DNA of 64,000 bases from CAIWHR01 sp963726775. GTDB lineage: Bacteria; Pseudomonadota; Gammaproteobacteria; Burkholderiales; Casimicrobiaceae. Below the pieces are notes generated by a model that saw only the letters and a program-made list of their open reading frames with translations, searched no databases and was not told the origin of the DNA. Positions 35,537 to 47,399 of the stretch are shown piece after piece. The translations under genes and the position numbers were made by a program. Numbering within the stretch: position 1 is the stretch's first letter; every line of letters starts with the position of its first letter. Location: the NCBI GenBank assembly GCA_963726775.1, contig CAVSDL010000001.1:124001-188000 (forward strand), in the 5' to 3' direction.

Positions 35537-35572
35537 CCAAAGAAACGGCCGACCCTGACGGGCCGGCCGTTT
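35537..35572 (-). terminator. Rho-independent terminator of hppA
   Basis: A 9-bp perfect stem (AAACGGCCG 35543-35551, CGGCCGTTT 35564-35572) on the minus strand is followed by CTTTGG, starting 23 nt after the hppA stop. Confidence 0.6.
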
Positions 35573-35594
35573 CCTGATTCCAGCGTGTCGCGCG

Positions 35595-37874
<2,280 letters not shown>

Positions 37875-38037
37875 GGTGGTTCTCCCTAGGGCATGGAATG
37901 GCAGGAATCCGCCGGGGACGACGGCCGGGCCTGTAGCCGGCCCGTCGGCCGTGGCGAGCGCGGGTTCCCCCGCACGCCCCAGCATCCCCCACGTTCAGGC
38001 GGCGTCCGGGAGATCCGGGCGCCGCCTGGAAAGCACG

Positions 38038-38637
38038 CTATTGTGCCAGTTTGCGGTCCAGGAAGTCGAGCCGGTCCTGGCCCCAAAACGGCTCGCCGTC
38101 GACAACGCACCACGGAACGCCGAACACCTGCGCGTCGATGGCTTCCTGCGTGCATGCGTCGTACCGCGCACCGATCTCCGGAGATTGGGCGCGCAGCGCG
38201 ATGGCCGCGGCGTCGAGGCCTGCACCGGTCGCGCAAGCGGCGAGCGTCGACGGATCGGCGATGTCGCGTTCCTCGGCCCATCGCGCACGCAGGACGGCGC
38301 CGGCAAAGTCGAGAGCGGGCTTCGTTCCCGCTTCCAGCGCCGCCACGCACCAGCGGGACGAAAGCTCGGCTCCCGACGCCGCGAATTTCGGCTGCACATT
38401 GAAAGGAACGCCGAGGAAAACGCGCCAGCGCTCGAGTTCGAACAGCCGGTACGCCTGCCGCTGCGGCGCGCGTTGCTTGAGCGGAAGGCCGCCGGACACC
38501 GGGAACACGCGGCCGAGATCGATGGGCATCATGTTGATCGTCGCACCATGCCGGGCCGCCATCGCGACCAGGCGCTCATGGCCGAAATATGCATACGGCG
38601 ACACGGGCGTGAAATAGTACTTGATCGTTTTCGTCAT
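38038..38637 (-). CDS. DsbA-fold oxidoreductase / 2-hydroxychromene-2-carboxylate isomerase-like
   Basis: 199-residue cytoplasmic thioredoxin-fold protein with the inserted helical domain of the DsbA/HCCA-isomerase (kappa-GST) group. Motifs: N-terminal YYFTPVSPYAYFGHERL (Ser replaces the CxxC cysteines, as in HCCA isomerases) and C-terminal VFGVPWCVVDGEPFWGQDRLDFL. These enzymes use glutathione in aromatic degradation, but no such pathway is near, so the substrate is open. It sits between pfp and hppA, 94 and 163 bp away, on the same strand. Confidence 0.85.
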   Translation of the reverse strand: MTKTIKYYFTPVSPYAYFGHERLVAMAARHGATINMMPIDLGRVFPVSGGLPLKQRAPQRQAYRLFELERWRVFLGVPFNVQPKFAASGAELSSRWCVAALEAGTKPALDFAGAVLRARWAEERDIADPSTLAACATGAGLDAAAIALRAQSPEIGARYDACTQEAIDAQVFGVPWCVVDGEPFWGQDRLDFLDRKLAQ

Positions 38638-38731
38638 TTTGGTTATCGGGCGCCGCACGGTGGAGCCTCGCCGCCGACAGCAGGTCCTTCGCGTCGTGCG
38701 AAGGGGGCCCGACGCGGCGAAGGCTACCGGA

Positions 38732-39994
38732 CTACACCTTGAATTCGCCCTCGAGTTTTTTCGGAACTGCGGCGTTCTTGAGGCGCACATAATGCGGGAG
38801 GCCGTCCTTGAACGGCGGGAAATCCTCGCCCCGGATCAACGGCGCGAGATACGCGCGCGCTTTGGCCGTGATGCCGAAACCGTCCTTCGTGATGTAATCG
38901 CGCGGCAACATCTTCTCGACGTTCGCGACCTTGTCGAGCGGCGCGACAACGATCTTCCAGCGATAGGGCTTGTCCGAAGTGCGCTGGATTGCGGGCATCA
39001 CCGCGTTCCTTCCGGCGATCGCAAGCTCGACTGCCGCCTTGCCCACCGCGTAGGCATGCAGGACATCGGTCTTCGACGCGATGTGCCGCGCCGCACGCTG
39101 CAGATAGTCGGCGACCGCCCAGTGGTATTTGTGGCCAAGCCGGTCCTTGACCAGCATGGCGATCATCGGGCCGATGCCGCCCAGCTGCGCGTGGCCGAAA
39201 GCGTCCTTCGTGCCGACCTCCGCCATCAGCTTGTCGTCGGCGCTGCGAAGTCCCTCCGAGACGCCGACGCAGCAATAGCCGAAGCGGCGGACCTTGTCGT
39301 CCACCATCGCGAGAAATTTCGCCTCGTCGAAAGGGATTTCCGGGAACAGCAGCACCAACGGGATCGGCGTGTCGCGGTCATCCGCCATTCCGACCGCCGC
39401 GGTGATCCATCCCGCGTGCCGGCCCATGACCTCGAGCACGAAGATCTTTGTCGATGTCTTCGCCATCGATGCGACGTCGAACGCGGCCTCGCGCATCGAC
39501 GTCGCCACGTACTTGGCGACCGAGCCGAAGCCCGGGCAGTTGTCGGTGACCGCGAGGTCGTTGTCGACCGTCTTCGGGACGTGGACGGCGATCAGCGGAT
39601 AGCCCAGCAGCGCCGACAACTGCGCCACCTTGAGGCAGGTATCGGCGGAATCGTTGCCGCCGTTGTAGAAGAAATAGCCGATGTCGTGCGCACGGAACAC
39701 GTCGATCAGCCGCTCGTATTGGGCGCGGTTTTCCTCGAGTCCCTTGAGCTTGTAGCGGCAGGATCCGAAGGCCCCCGCAGGCGTATGCTTCAGCGCCGCG
39801 ATCGCGCGCGCGCTTTCGCTGCCGGTGTCGATCAGGTCCTCGGTCAGCGCGCCGATGATGCCATTGCGGCCGGCATAAAGCTTGCCGATCTTGTCGCGGT
39901 GCCGGCGCGCGGTTTCGATGACGCCGGCGGCGCTGGCGTTGATGACGGCGGTGACGCCGCCGGACTGGGCGTAGAAGGCGTTACGCATTTTCAT
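38732..39994 (-). CDS. pfp: Pyrophosphate-dependent 6-phosphofructokinase
   Basis: 420 residues. It interconverts fructose 6-phosphate + PPi and fructose 1,6-bisphosphate + Pi reversibly in the cytoplasm. Phosphofructokinase motifs: AQSGGVTAVINASAAG, NGGNDSADT, VPKTVDND and MGRHAGWI. Asp after GGN (Gly in ATP enzymes) and Lys in PKTVDND (Gly in PGTIDND of ATP enzymes) are the accepted PPi-specificity markers. Same strand as adk upstream and hppA downstream; a PPi-forming glycolysis with a PPi-driven proton pump would be mutually supporting. Confidence 0.93.
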   Translation of the reverse strand: MKMRNAFYAQSGGVTAVINASAAGVIETARRHRDKIGKLYAGRNGIIGALTEDLIDTGSESARAIAALKHTPAGAFGSCRYKLKGLEENRAQYERLIDVFRAHDIGYFFYNGGNDSADTCLKVAQLSALLGYPLIAVHVPKTVDNDLAVTDNCPGFGSVAKYVATSMREAAFDVASMAKTSTKIFVLEVMGRHAGWITAAVGMADDRDTPIPLVLLFPEIPFDEAKFLAMVDDKVRRFGYCCVGVSEGLRSADDKLMAEVGTKDAFGHAQLGGIGPMIAMLVKDRLGHKYHWAVADYLQRAARHIASKTDVLHAYAVGKAAVELAIAGRNAVMPAIQRTSDKPYRWKIVVAPLDKVANVEKMLPRDYITKDGFGITAKARAYLAPLIRGEDFPPFKDGLPHYVRLKNAAVPKKLEGEFKV

Positions 39995-40102
39995 GATGTC
40001 TGGTCGGAAACATTTGCGTGGTCACATCACGCTGACGAGATCGCCCTTGGTCGCGCTTGTCGGCTCGAGCATCGTCGGAGGCACGCGCGGCAGAGCGAAG
40101 GG

Positions 40103-40759
40103 TCAGCCGGCCAACGCGGCCATCACCGCGTGCCTGATGGCCTCGACCGAACCCATTCCGTTCACCTTGACATATCCGGGCGCGCCGGCGTTCCCGGTCG
40201 CGGCCCACTTCACGTAGTAGGCAATCAAAGGGACCGTCTGCGCATGGTAGACGTCGAGCCGCTTCGCTACGGTCTCTTCCCTGTCGTCCTCACGCTGGAT
40301 CAGGTCCTCTCCGGTGAGGTCGTCCTTCCCCGCGATCTTCGGCGGGTTGTATTCGAGATGGTAGGTGCGGCCGGACGCCAGGTGCACGCGCCGCCCGCTC
40401 ATCCGCTCGACGATCGCCGCGTCGGGTACGTCGATCTCGAGCACATAATCGAGCGCGACTCCTGCTTCCTTCATGGCGTCGGCCTGCGGAATCGTGCGCG
40501 GAAAGCCATCGAAGAGATAGCCCTTCCCGCAATCCGGCGCCTTGAGGCGTTCCTTTACCAGGCCGATGATGATGTCGTCGGACACCAGACTGCCGCGGTC
40601 CATTACCGCTTTCGCAGCGACCCCAAGCGGCGTGCCGGCCTTGACCGCGGCGCGCAGCATGTCGCCGGTCGAGATCTGCGGAATGCCGTAGGCCTCCGCA
40701 ATGTAGCCGGCCTGCGTTCCCTTTCCTGCACCAGGGGGTCCGAGAAGTATCAGTCGCAT
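40103..40759 (-). CDS. adk: Adenylate kinase
   Basis: 218-residue long-form enzyme, ATP + AMP to 2 ADP. Visible: P-loop GPPGAGKGTQ, AMP-site STGDMLR, signature FDGFPRTIPQA, and a LID region with RRVHLASGRTYHLEYNPP lacking the four zinc Cys of some Gram-positive enzymes. The ATG at 40759 is placed by the conserved MRLILLG start; the frame upstream is not homologous. It sits between kdsB and pfp on the same strand. Confidence 0.97.
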   Translation of the reverse strand: MRLILLGPPGAGKGTQAGYIAEAYGIPQISTGDMLRAAVKAGTPLGVAAKAVMDRGSLVSDDIIIGLVKERLKAPDCGKGYLFDGFPRTIPQADAMKEAGVALDYVLEIDVPDAAIVERMSGRRVHLASGRTYHLEYNPPKIAGKDDLTGEDLIQREDDREETVAKRLDVYHAQTVPLIAYYVKWAATGNAGAPGYVKVNGMGSVEAIRHAVMAALAG

Positions 40760-40937
40760 GGATCGGGCTCGTCCGAAGGGGCGCGAAATCGGGCATCGGC
40801 GTCGATGCAGAGGGATCGAGGCAGAAGCCGTCCGCATCCGTACGCCCGGCAAAGCGGCGGGTGATTGTGTCCGCTATCGGCGGAGGGGTCAATCGCCACC
40901 GCGTGCGACGCGCACGAAGATGCGGGAACGTCGATCG

Positions 40938-41702
40938 TCACCATTTACCGCGGGCGTAGAGAGCGCGGACCCGTTCGAGATCCTCCGCCGTGTCCACGCC
41001 CGGCGCCGGCGTGCCCCCGGCGATCTCGACGATGATGCGGTAACCGTGCCAGAGCGCGCGGAGCTGCTCCAGCGCCTCGAAGCGCTCGATCGGGGCCGGC
41101 GACAGCGTGGGAAACACGCGCAGGAACCGCACGCGATACGCGTAGAGACCGTAATGACGGTACAGCGGAAGTCCGGCGGGGATCGCGTCGCGGTCCGCGG
41201 CAAACGCATCCCGTGCCCAGGGAATCGTTGCCCGGCTGAAGTAGAGCGCGTACCGGTTGGCGTCGAGGACGACCTTGACCACATTCGGATTGAACGCCTC
41301 GGCCGGATCCTCGATCGCGTGGCACGCGGTGGCGATCGCCGCATCCGGATGCGCGGCGAGCAGCTCGGCCATGGCGCGGATCAGCACCGGTTGCAGCAGC
41401 GGCTCGTCGCCCTGGACATTGACGACGATCGCGTCGTCGGCGAGCTGCAGCAGCCGCGCCGCCTCGGCGAGACGATCGGTGCCCGTCGGATGGTCGCTCC
41501 GTGTCAGGCATGCGTCGATGCCGTGTGCCTCGACCGCCGCGCGGATCCGTTCGTCGTCGGTGGCCACGACGACGCGGTCGGCGCCGGCGCTACGGGCGCG
41601 CTCGGCGACGCGCACGACCATCGGCTTGCCGGCGATGTCGGCGAGCGGCTTGCCGGGCAGGCGCGTCGAGGCAAAGCGGGCGGGGACAAGAACGGTGAAC
41701 AT
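40938..41702 (-). CDS. kdsB: 3-deoxy-manno-octulosonate cytidylyltransferase
   Basis: 254 residues. It activates Kdo as CMP-Kdo for lipid A-core synthesis. Motifs: VLVPARFASTRLPGKPLADI, VVVATDDERI, RSDHPTGTDRLAEAA, VVNVQGDEPLL, RHYGLYAYR. It belongs to an envelope block with lpxK and the Trm112-like gene upstream. Confidence 0.96.
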   Translation of the reverse strand: MFTVLVPARFASTRLPGKPLADIAGKPMVVRVAERARSAGADRVVVATDDERIRAAVEAHGIDACLTRSDHPTGTDRLAEAARLLQLADDAIVVNVQGDEPLLQPVLIRAMAELLAAHPDAAIATACHAIEDPAEAFNPNVVKVVLDANRYALYFSRATIPWARDAFAADRDAIPAGLPLYRHYGLYAYRVRFLRVFPTLSPAPIERFEALEQLRALWHGYRIIVEIAGGTPAPGVDTAEDLERVRALYARGKW

Positions 41703-41838
41703 CGAGAGGTTGGTCGACGCTTAGGCGCGGCGTGCCTCAGGCCGGGTCGGCGGTAGCGGCTCCGCTCGCGCCGCATCGTAGCGCAATGGCGCGCCGGAAA
41801 TCGCGGTCCGATTCGCCTTGCGCACCGCTACATCCGGC

Positions 41839-42018
41839 TCACTCGTATTCCGATGGCTCGAGCCGGCGCGCCTCTTCCTCCAGCATCACGGGGATGCCAT
41901 CGCGAACCGGGTAGGCCAGCCGGGCGGACTTCGAAATCAGCTCGTGCTTCTGTCGATCGTAAACAAGCGGTCCCTTGGTGACCGGACAGACCAGGATTTC
42001 AAGCAGCTTCGGATCCAC
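41839..42018 (-). CDS. Trm112-like zinc-ribbon protein
   Basis: 59 residues, VDPKLLEILVCPVTKGPLVY at the start and YPVRDGIPVMLEEEARRL later, the pattern of the bacterial Trm112/YcaR family that is regularly found between lpxK and kdsB. Only one Cys (CP) remains of the usual zinc ligands in this branch. The start is a GTG at 42018, preceded by GAGGAGGGG and overlapping the lpxK end by 20 bp. The C-terminus ends LEPSEYE. Confidence 0.85.
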   Translation of the reverse strand: MDPKLLEILVCPVTKGPLVYDRQKHELISKSARLAYPVRDGIPVMLEEEARRLEPSEYE

Positions 42019-43024
42019 GGAGCCCCTCCTCGACGCGAGCGACGAGCGCCGGGTCGATATGCGCGCGCACCGGCAGGTACCAGCAGCGCTCGTTCGCGAA
42101 CACTGCGCATTTTACCGCATCCTTCTCCGTCATCAGGATCGCTTGCGCGCCGGCGAACGCGAGGTCGGGAGCGTCGAAGCGATGATGATCGGGAAACGCG
42201 TGGGGCGTCGCTGCGATCCCCATCGCGGCAAGCTGCGCAAAGAACCGGTCGGGATTGCCGATGCCGGCGACGGCATGCACGAAGGGCCCGCCAAACGCCG
42301 ACGCCGTCCGCACTACCGTCGGATCACCGACACGCCGGAACGTATCGCCCGCGAGCGTCATCACGTAGGCGTTGGTCACGATTCGCGGAGCCTGCGCGCC
42401 CGGCGCGACCAGTGCCACCACCGCGTCGACCTCGTCGAGCCGCGCCCGCGGCTCGCGCAGCGGGCCCGCCGGGAGCGGCCAACCGTTGCCGAGGCCGCGC
42501 GCCGCGTCGACGACCGCGATCTCGACGTCGCGGGCGAGCCGGTAGTGCTGCAGGCCGTCGTCGGCGACGATCACGTCGCACTCCGGATGCGAAGCGAGCA
42601 AGGCGCGTGCGGCGGCGACGCGATCGCGCGCCACGGCCACGGGAAACCCGGAGCGAGCGAGCAACAGCGGTTCGTCGCCGACCTGCGCAGCGTCCGAATC
42701 CGGCGCTACGATCAGCGGATCGTCGCCGCCGGTTGTCTGCCTGCCGTGGCCCCGGGAAACGATTCCCGGGCGCCATCCACGTTCGGCGAGTGCACGGCAG
42801 AGCGCGGCGGTGAGCGGCGTCTTGCCGCTGCCTCCGGCCACGATGTTGCCGATCACGACCACGGGAACGGCGAGCCGCCGGGCCTTCAGGACCCCCGACC
42901 GGAACAACGCGCGGCGCAGCGCGGACACGAACATGAAAGCGAGAGACAGCGGGACAAGCGCCAGCGCCAGCGCGGTCAACCGCGGGGCATACCAGGCGGC
43001 GACGAGGCGGGAAGAGTAGGTCAT
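41999..43024 (-). CDS. lpxK: Tetraacyldisaccharide 4'-kinase
   Basis: 341 residues. It phosphorylates the lipid A precursor at the inner face of the inner membrane. An N-terminal membrane helix (about 18-38) precedes the P-loop VVVIGNIVAGGSGKTPLT. Catalytic-region motifs DDGLQHYRLARDVEI, GPLREP and HAFPDHHRF are present, then LMTEKDAVKC. It overlaps the Trm112-like gene at its 3' end. The 235-bp gap to exbD has no recognisable content. Confidence 0.95.
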   Translation of the reverse strand: MTYSSRLVAAWYAPRLTALALALVPLSLAFMFVSALRRALFRSGVLKARRLAVPVVVIGNIVAGGSGKTPLTAALCRALAERGWRPGIVSRGHGRQTTGGDDPLIVAPDSDAAQVGDEPLLLARSGFPVAVARDRVAAARALLASHPECDVIVADDGLQHYRLARDVEIAVVDAARGLGNGWPLPAGPLREPRARLDEVDAVVALVAPGAQAPRIVTNAYVMTLAGDTFRRVGDPTVVRTASAFGGPFVHAVAGIGNPDRFFAQLAAMGIAATPHAFPDHHRFDAPDLAFAGAQAILMTEKDAVKCAVFANERCWYLPVRAHIDPALVARVEEGLRGSEAA

Positions 43025-43259
43025 CGGAAACGCGGCAATGCCGTTGCCTCACCGGGCGGAGCGGGGTGACCAGTTCAATGGCATCGGACTGGGAGGTTCC
43101 CCGCGCCGTCCGCAATGATGCGGCTCCCGGAAGATCCCTCGACCCCGCTTGCCCGGGAGAGACGGACGACTCCGGAGACCCCGCGTGGGCGCACGCCCCG
43201 GACGATGCGGCTGTCTCCGATCGCTGCAACGCTTCGCGTCCGGCGCTCGGGACGCCGCG

Positions 43260-43679
43260 TCACTTCACAGGAGACTGCGTGGCGAACGTGATGTGGATGA
43301 ATCCCGCGATGCGCGCGGCCTCCATCACGTGAATCACCGACTGATGCGTCGCGTTGGCATCGGCGTTGATGATGACGACCGGTTCCCTGGCATCGCCCGC
43401 CGCCCGCCTGAGCGTATCGGCCAGCGTGGCGACGTTGCTGTAGGTGAAAACCGACTTGTCGATCACGTACCGGCCCTGCGCATCGATGCCGACGTTGATT
43501 TCCTTCGGCCGCTGCTTCAACTGCTCGGCGTCGGCCTCGGGCAACGTGATCTGCAATTCGGCGACGCGCTGGTAGGTCGTCGTCACCATCAGGAAGATGA
43601 GAATGACGAGCAGGACGTCGATCAGGGGGATAAAGTTTATTTCCGGGTCGTCCCGTGAACGCGTGCCGCGCAGATTCAT
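43260..43679 (-). CDS. exbD: ExbD/TolR family biopolymer transport protein
   Basis: 139 residues with one N-terminal membrane helix (INFIPLIDVLLVILIFLMV) containing the essential Asp (IPLID), and a periplasmic domain from about residue 45. With ExbB it forms the proton channel that energises TonB or Tol. The ATG at 43679 follows 16 bp after the exbB stop. No tonB or tolA gene is present. Confidence 0.93.
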   Translation of the reverse strand: MNLRGTRSRDDPEINFIPLIDVLLVILIFLMVTTTYQRVAELQITLPEADAEQLKQRPKEINVGIDAQGRYVIDKSVFTYSNVATLADTLRRAAGDAREPVVIINADANATHQSVIHVMEAARIAGFIHITFATQSPVK

Positions 43680-43695
43680 CGCAACGGTCCCGCAG

Positions 43696-44301
43696 TCACT
43701 TCCGCTCGCCGTGCGCGAGATCGACGAGCTTGATCGACTGCTGCTCCATCTCGACACCAAGGCTGTCCACCGTCGCGCGGAAATGCCGGTAGAAGATCAT
43801 GCTCGGGATGGCGACGATCAGGCCGAAAGCCGTGTTGTACAGCGCGACGGAGATGCCGTGCGCAAGCTGTATCGGATTCGAGCCCGCCGCCGTCTGCGAC
43901 CCGAAGATCTCGATCATGCCGACAACGGTTCCGAACAGGCCCAGCAGCGGCGCCATCGCGGCGATGGTGCCCAGCGTGGTCAGGAAACGCTCCAGTTCGT
44001 GCGTAACCACGCGGCCCGCTTCCTCGATCGCCTCCCGCATGACCGGCCGCGGGCTTCTCACGTTGGCAAGGCCTGCCGCGAGAATGCGTCCCAACGGACC
44101 GTGCTGCGCGGTCTTGGCGAGCAGTTCCGGCGTGAGGCCGCTCTGCCGATAGCCGGCGAGGACCCGATCAACGAGGTCCTCGGGCGCGACGACGCTTTGA
44201 CGCAGCGACCAGAGACGCTCGAAGATCAGCGCCAACGCGATGACCGATGCGAAGATCAGCGGCCAGATCGGCCAGCCGGCCGCTTGAATGATGGACCACA
44301 C
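43696..44301 (-). CDS. exbB: ExbB/TolQ/MotA family proton-channel protein
   Basis: 201 residues with three membrane helices (about 8-28, 108-130, 145-170). Conserved region: TLGTIAAMAPLLGLFGTVVGMI and ISVALYNTAFGLIVAIPSMIFY. It partners with ExbD. The start is a GTG (44301) behind AGGGAG. It lies just upstream of exbD in an obvious pair, in the lpxK-exbDB arrangement common in betaproteobacteria. Confidence 0.93.
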   Translation of the reverse strand: MWSIIQAAGWPIWPLIFASVIALALIFERLWSLRQSVVAPEDLVDRVLAGYRQSGLTPELLAKTAQHGPLGRILAAGLANVRSPRPVMREAIEEAGRVVTHELERFLTTLGTIAAMAPLLGLFGTVVGMIEIFGSQTAAGSNPIQLAHGISVALYNTAFGLIVAIPSMIFYRHFRATVDSLGVEMEQQSIKLVDLAHGERK

Positions 44302-44379
44302 GGTGAAATTGCTCCCTTGCGAATAGTTGCCTGCAATGTAGCGTGGCCCCGCGCATTCCGCAAGGACGGTCCCGGTTTC

Positions 44380-45213
44380 TCAGCGTGGCCGCCGCGGGCT
44401 CCTGCGCGGTCCGCCTTCCGCCAGCGTCGCCGTGACGGCCGCGCCGACCAGGACGACGACCCATGACACGTAGATCCAGATGAGGAACAGCGGCAACGTC
44501 GACAGCGTCCCGTAGACCATCTGGTAGGTCGGCACGGTCGTGACGTAAAGGCGGAATCCGTACTTGGCGATCTCGAAACCGAACGCCGCGAACAGACCGC
44601 CCCAGATCGCCGCCTTGAGCGGCACGCGGCGGACCGGCATCAGCGCGTAGAGCAACGTGAACGCGAGCGTGGTCATCGTCACGGCGAGCGGCGCGGCCAG
44701 CAACGTCACGGCGTGCGACACGAACGGCACCTGCGCGACCGACGCCTCCAGCAGCCATGTCGTCGAGTAGATCGCCGCGCCGATCAGCAACGGCCCCGCC
44801 GTCACGCCGAGCCCGTAGACGAAAACGCGCCGAAAAAAAGTTCGCGGCTCGCTCGCGCCCCAAATGGCGTTGATCTCGCGCTCGATGGTGGCCACCAGCA
44901 GCATGGCAGTGATGACGACGAACACGATGCCCACGCCCTGAAGGTTGCCGGCCTTCGCGATGAACTCGGCGAGATGCGCGCGCACGGCAGTACCGCTGCC
45001 CGGTAACATGTGCTTCAGCAGGAATCGCTCCAGCGCATCCTGCCACTGCTGGAACAGCGGGTAGCGTGCGACATAGACGAACGCGATGGTGAAGAGCGGA
45101 ACCAGGCCCAGCACCGTGGTGAACGACAACGCCGCAGCGGTGCGCGCCATCCCGGTGCCGGAGAGCCGGGAGACGACGCCGCGTACGAACGACACGGTCC
45201 GACGCAGCAACAT
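44380..45213 (-). CDS. YihY/BrkB family inner-membrane protein
   Basis: 277 residues, six predicted membrane helices, with the family motifs ARTAAALSFTTVLGLVPLF near the N-terminus and LFLIWIYVSWVVVLVGA near the C-terminus. Once misnamed ribonuclease BN; the function is unknown. Charged residues dominate the C-terminal tail (GGPRRSPRRPR). The 320-bp gap to msrA (45214-45533) is between divergent genes and contains no gene. Confidence 0.9.
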   Translation of the reverse strand: MLLRRTVSFVRGVVSRLSGTGMARTAAALSFTTVLGLVPLFTIAFVYVARYPLFQQWQDALERFLLKHMLPGSGTAVRAHLAEFIAKAGNLQGVGIVFVVITAMLLVATIEREINAIWGASEPRTFFRRVFVYGLGVTAGPLLIGAAIYSTTWLLEASVAQVPFVSHAVTLLAAPLAVTMTTLAFTLLYALMPVRRVPLKAAIWGGLFAAFGFEIAKYGFRLYVTTVPTYQMVYGTLSTLPLFLIWIYVSWVVVLVGAAVTATLAEGGPRRSPRRPR

Positions 45214-45533
45214 CGGCCCCTCAGGCGCGCCGCGGCGCCGACGACCGCGAGCGTGGAGCCCGCGGCTCGACCCGCGCGGGACGGCAGAAAGACCCGAATT
45301 CCTTTCCTTCTCGCGGCAGCACGCTCATCATCTCGTCGTCCGGGAGCCCACGCGCCGCGATTATCGCATCCCGACGGCGCGCCGCCGCCGCGCATCGCCC
45401 GGCCGTTTCCGCGGCCCGTGGCGGCGGCACGGCGGAGCCGTCCCGCCCGCGTAAGGTCCGCCCGGGAAGCAACGACCCATTGTCACCGGCCCGCGTGCGC
45501 CGACGACTTGACCCCGAGCCCCAAGGAGCCGCC

Positions 45534-46100
45534 ATGACGACATCCGCCGCTGCTTCCACCACCGAAACCGCGATCCTGGGTGGCGGCTGTTTCTGGTGCC
45601 TCGAGGCGGTGTTCGTCGAGCTGGCCGGCGTGCGGTCGGTCGAATCCGGCTACGCCGGCGGCGCGCGCGCTGATCCGACCTACGACGACGTGTGCAGCGG
45701 CCGCACCGGCCACGCGGAGGTCGTTCGCATCACGTTCGACCCCTCGGTGCTGGCGTTCCGCGACCTTCTCGTCGTGTTCTTCACCATCCACGACCCGACA
45801 ACGTTGAACCGCCAGGGCAATGACGCCGGCACGCAATACCGCTCGGTGATTTTCTGCGCGACGCCGGCGCAGAGAATGGCGGCGGAAGCCGTGATTGCCG
45901 AGCTCGGCACGGCAAAGCTCTGGCGAAACCCGATCGTGACCGAGGTCGCCGGGGCGGTGCCGTTCTACGCGGCGGAGGACTACCACAAGGAATATTTCGC
46001 GCGCAACGCGACGCAGCCGTACTGCTCGCTCGTCGTCCTGCCGAAAGTCGCCAAGTTCCGTCGCAGTTTCAAGGAGCGGCTGAAGCGCAGGGAGACCTGA
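45534..46100 (+). CDS. msrA: Peptide methionine (S)-sulfoxide reductase
   Basis: 188 residues. It repairs S-methionine sulfoxide in proteins. The catalytic motif is GGGCFWCLEAVF (first Cys catalytic). GYAGG, YDDVCSGRTGHAEVV, FFTIHDPTTLNRQGNDAGTQYRS and AEDYHKEYF are family landmarks. The ATG at 45534 has a perfect AAGGAG site; an earlier in-frame ATG (45480) lacks one. Confidence 0.95.
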   Translation: MTTSAAASTTETAILGGGCFWCLEAVFVELAGVRSVESGYAGGARADPTYDDVCSGRTGHAEVVRITFDPSVLAFRDLLVVFFTIHDPTTLNRQGNDAGTQYRSVIFCATPAQRMAAEAVIAELGTAKLWRNPIVTEVAGAVPFYAAEDYHKEYFARNATQPYCSLVVLPKVAKFRRSFKERLKRRET

Positions 46101-46107
46101 ATGCGTC

Positions 46108-47271
46108 TCATGCGCGCGCGCCGCGCCGAGCGAGGAACCCGCCGGTTGTCAGGCATGCGCCCACGGACCAAAACACCGGCGTGAGCCCCACCGAAGCACC
46201 CAGCGCCCCGAACGCGAGCGGCACGGCGACCGCCATCGAATTCACCAGCGACATCCGGACGCCGGCCGCTTCGCCCATGCGGCCCGCCGGAGCGTGCGTA
46301 TGGAGCAGCGCCATCACCATCGGCTGCCCGCTGCCGAGCCCGAGCCCGAGGCAGAACGACAGCACCAGAAGGGCACTCAAGTCGCGCGCGAACGGAAATG
46401 CCAGGTAGACGGCGCCGGCCAGAAAGAGCGCAAGGGTGAGCACCTGCTGCTCGGCCATTCGCCTTGCGATCGCCGGCATGGCCAGTCGCACGACGAAGGT
46501 CGCCATGGCGAACGTCGACAGCACCAGCCCGATCTCCGAGGCCGTGAGACCGATGCGCGCGCCATAGATCGGGACAAACACCGTGTGCAGGTCCCAACCT
46601 GCCGAGAACAGTGCATTGATTGCGAAAACTCGGCGCAGCGTGCGGTGCCGCATCAGCCCCATCACGCCTCCATGGTGCCCATCGGCGGTGCGCGGATGGG
46701 GTCCCGGCAGCGCGAATCGCCCGCTCGCCAGCACGGCCAGCGGTACGAACGGCACGATCGCCAGCAATGCGAACGCCGCCGTAAACCCGAAGTGATCGAT
46801 TGTGTAGCCCGCGACGAGTGGCCCGATGAATCCCGAAACCGAATAGCCCAGCGCGAGCAGGCTGAAATTCCGTGCGCGTTGCGCGGGGCCGCCGAGTTCG
46901 CCGGTGGCGTTCTGCGCGGCGACCTGAAACGCCATGAACCCGGCACCGAGGATCGCGGCGCTCGCGAAAAGCATCGGGAGTCCGGGAAACATCGTGGGAA
47001 GCGCGGCGCCGACCGCGACGCCGGCGGTGCCGATCAGCATCGGGCGGCGGACGCCGACACGATCGGAGAAACGCCCCACCGCAACGGAGAGGAGCATGGG
47101 CACCACGGCGTACAGCGCCATCAACGACCCGACGGCAAGCGGCGAGGCACCCATCGACAGCGCGTCGAGCGAAACGGTGACGCGGCTACCCGTGAGCACC
47201 ATGTGGTTGGCGATCCCGAGCGGGATCAGCACGGCCAGCGCGCGCGAACCACGTCGCGCACCGTCAATCAC
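46108..47271 (-). CDS. MFS transporter
   Basis: 387 residues, 12 predicted membrane helices, with the loop 2-3 signature GRFSDRVGVRRPMLIG. The substrate is not predictable; the fold and size suit a drug or metabolite exporter. I chose the GTG at 47271 (AGGGACC before it) over a TTG at 47334. It converges on msrA with a 7-bp gap and is 128 bp from the pdxH stop. Confidence 0.87.
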   Translation of the reverse strand: MIDGARRGSRALAVLIPLGIANHMVLTGSRVTVSLDALSMGASPLAVGSLMALYAVVPMLLSVAVGRFSDRVGVRRPMLIGTAGVAVGAALPTMFPGLPMLFASAAILGAGFMAFQVAAQNATGELGGPAQRARNFSLLALGYSVSGFIGPLVAGYTIDHFGFTAAFALLAIVPFVPLAVLASGRFALPGPHPRTADGHHGGVMGLMRHRTLRRVFAINALFSAGWDLHTVFVPIYGARIGLTASEIGLVLSTFAMATFVVRLAMPAIARRMAEQQVLTLALFLAGAVYLAFPFARDLSALLVLSFCLGLGLGSGQPMVMALLHTHAPAGRMGEAAGVRMSLVNSMAVAVPLAFGALGASVGLTPVFWSVGACLTTGGFLARRGARA

Positions 47272-47399
47272 GGTCCCTCGAACTCCCGGTACGCCTGCCG
47301 ACGTGCGCTTCCTCGCACGGCGACTTTGTGGCAACGACAGCCGCGACGCGAATCATCTGCGAATCCGACGCCCATGCGTCCGGGCGTGCCCTACCCGGA

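Noticed and set aside
38621..40864. 747-codon plus-strand frame opposite pfp and adk
   Set aside because: Antisense shadow across two well-recognised genes.
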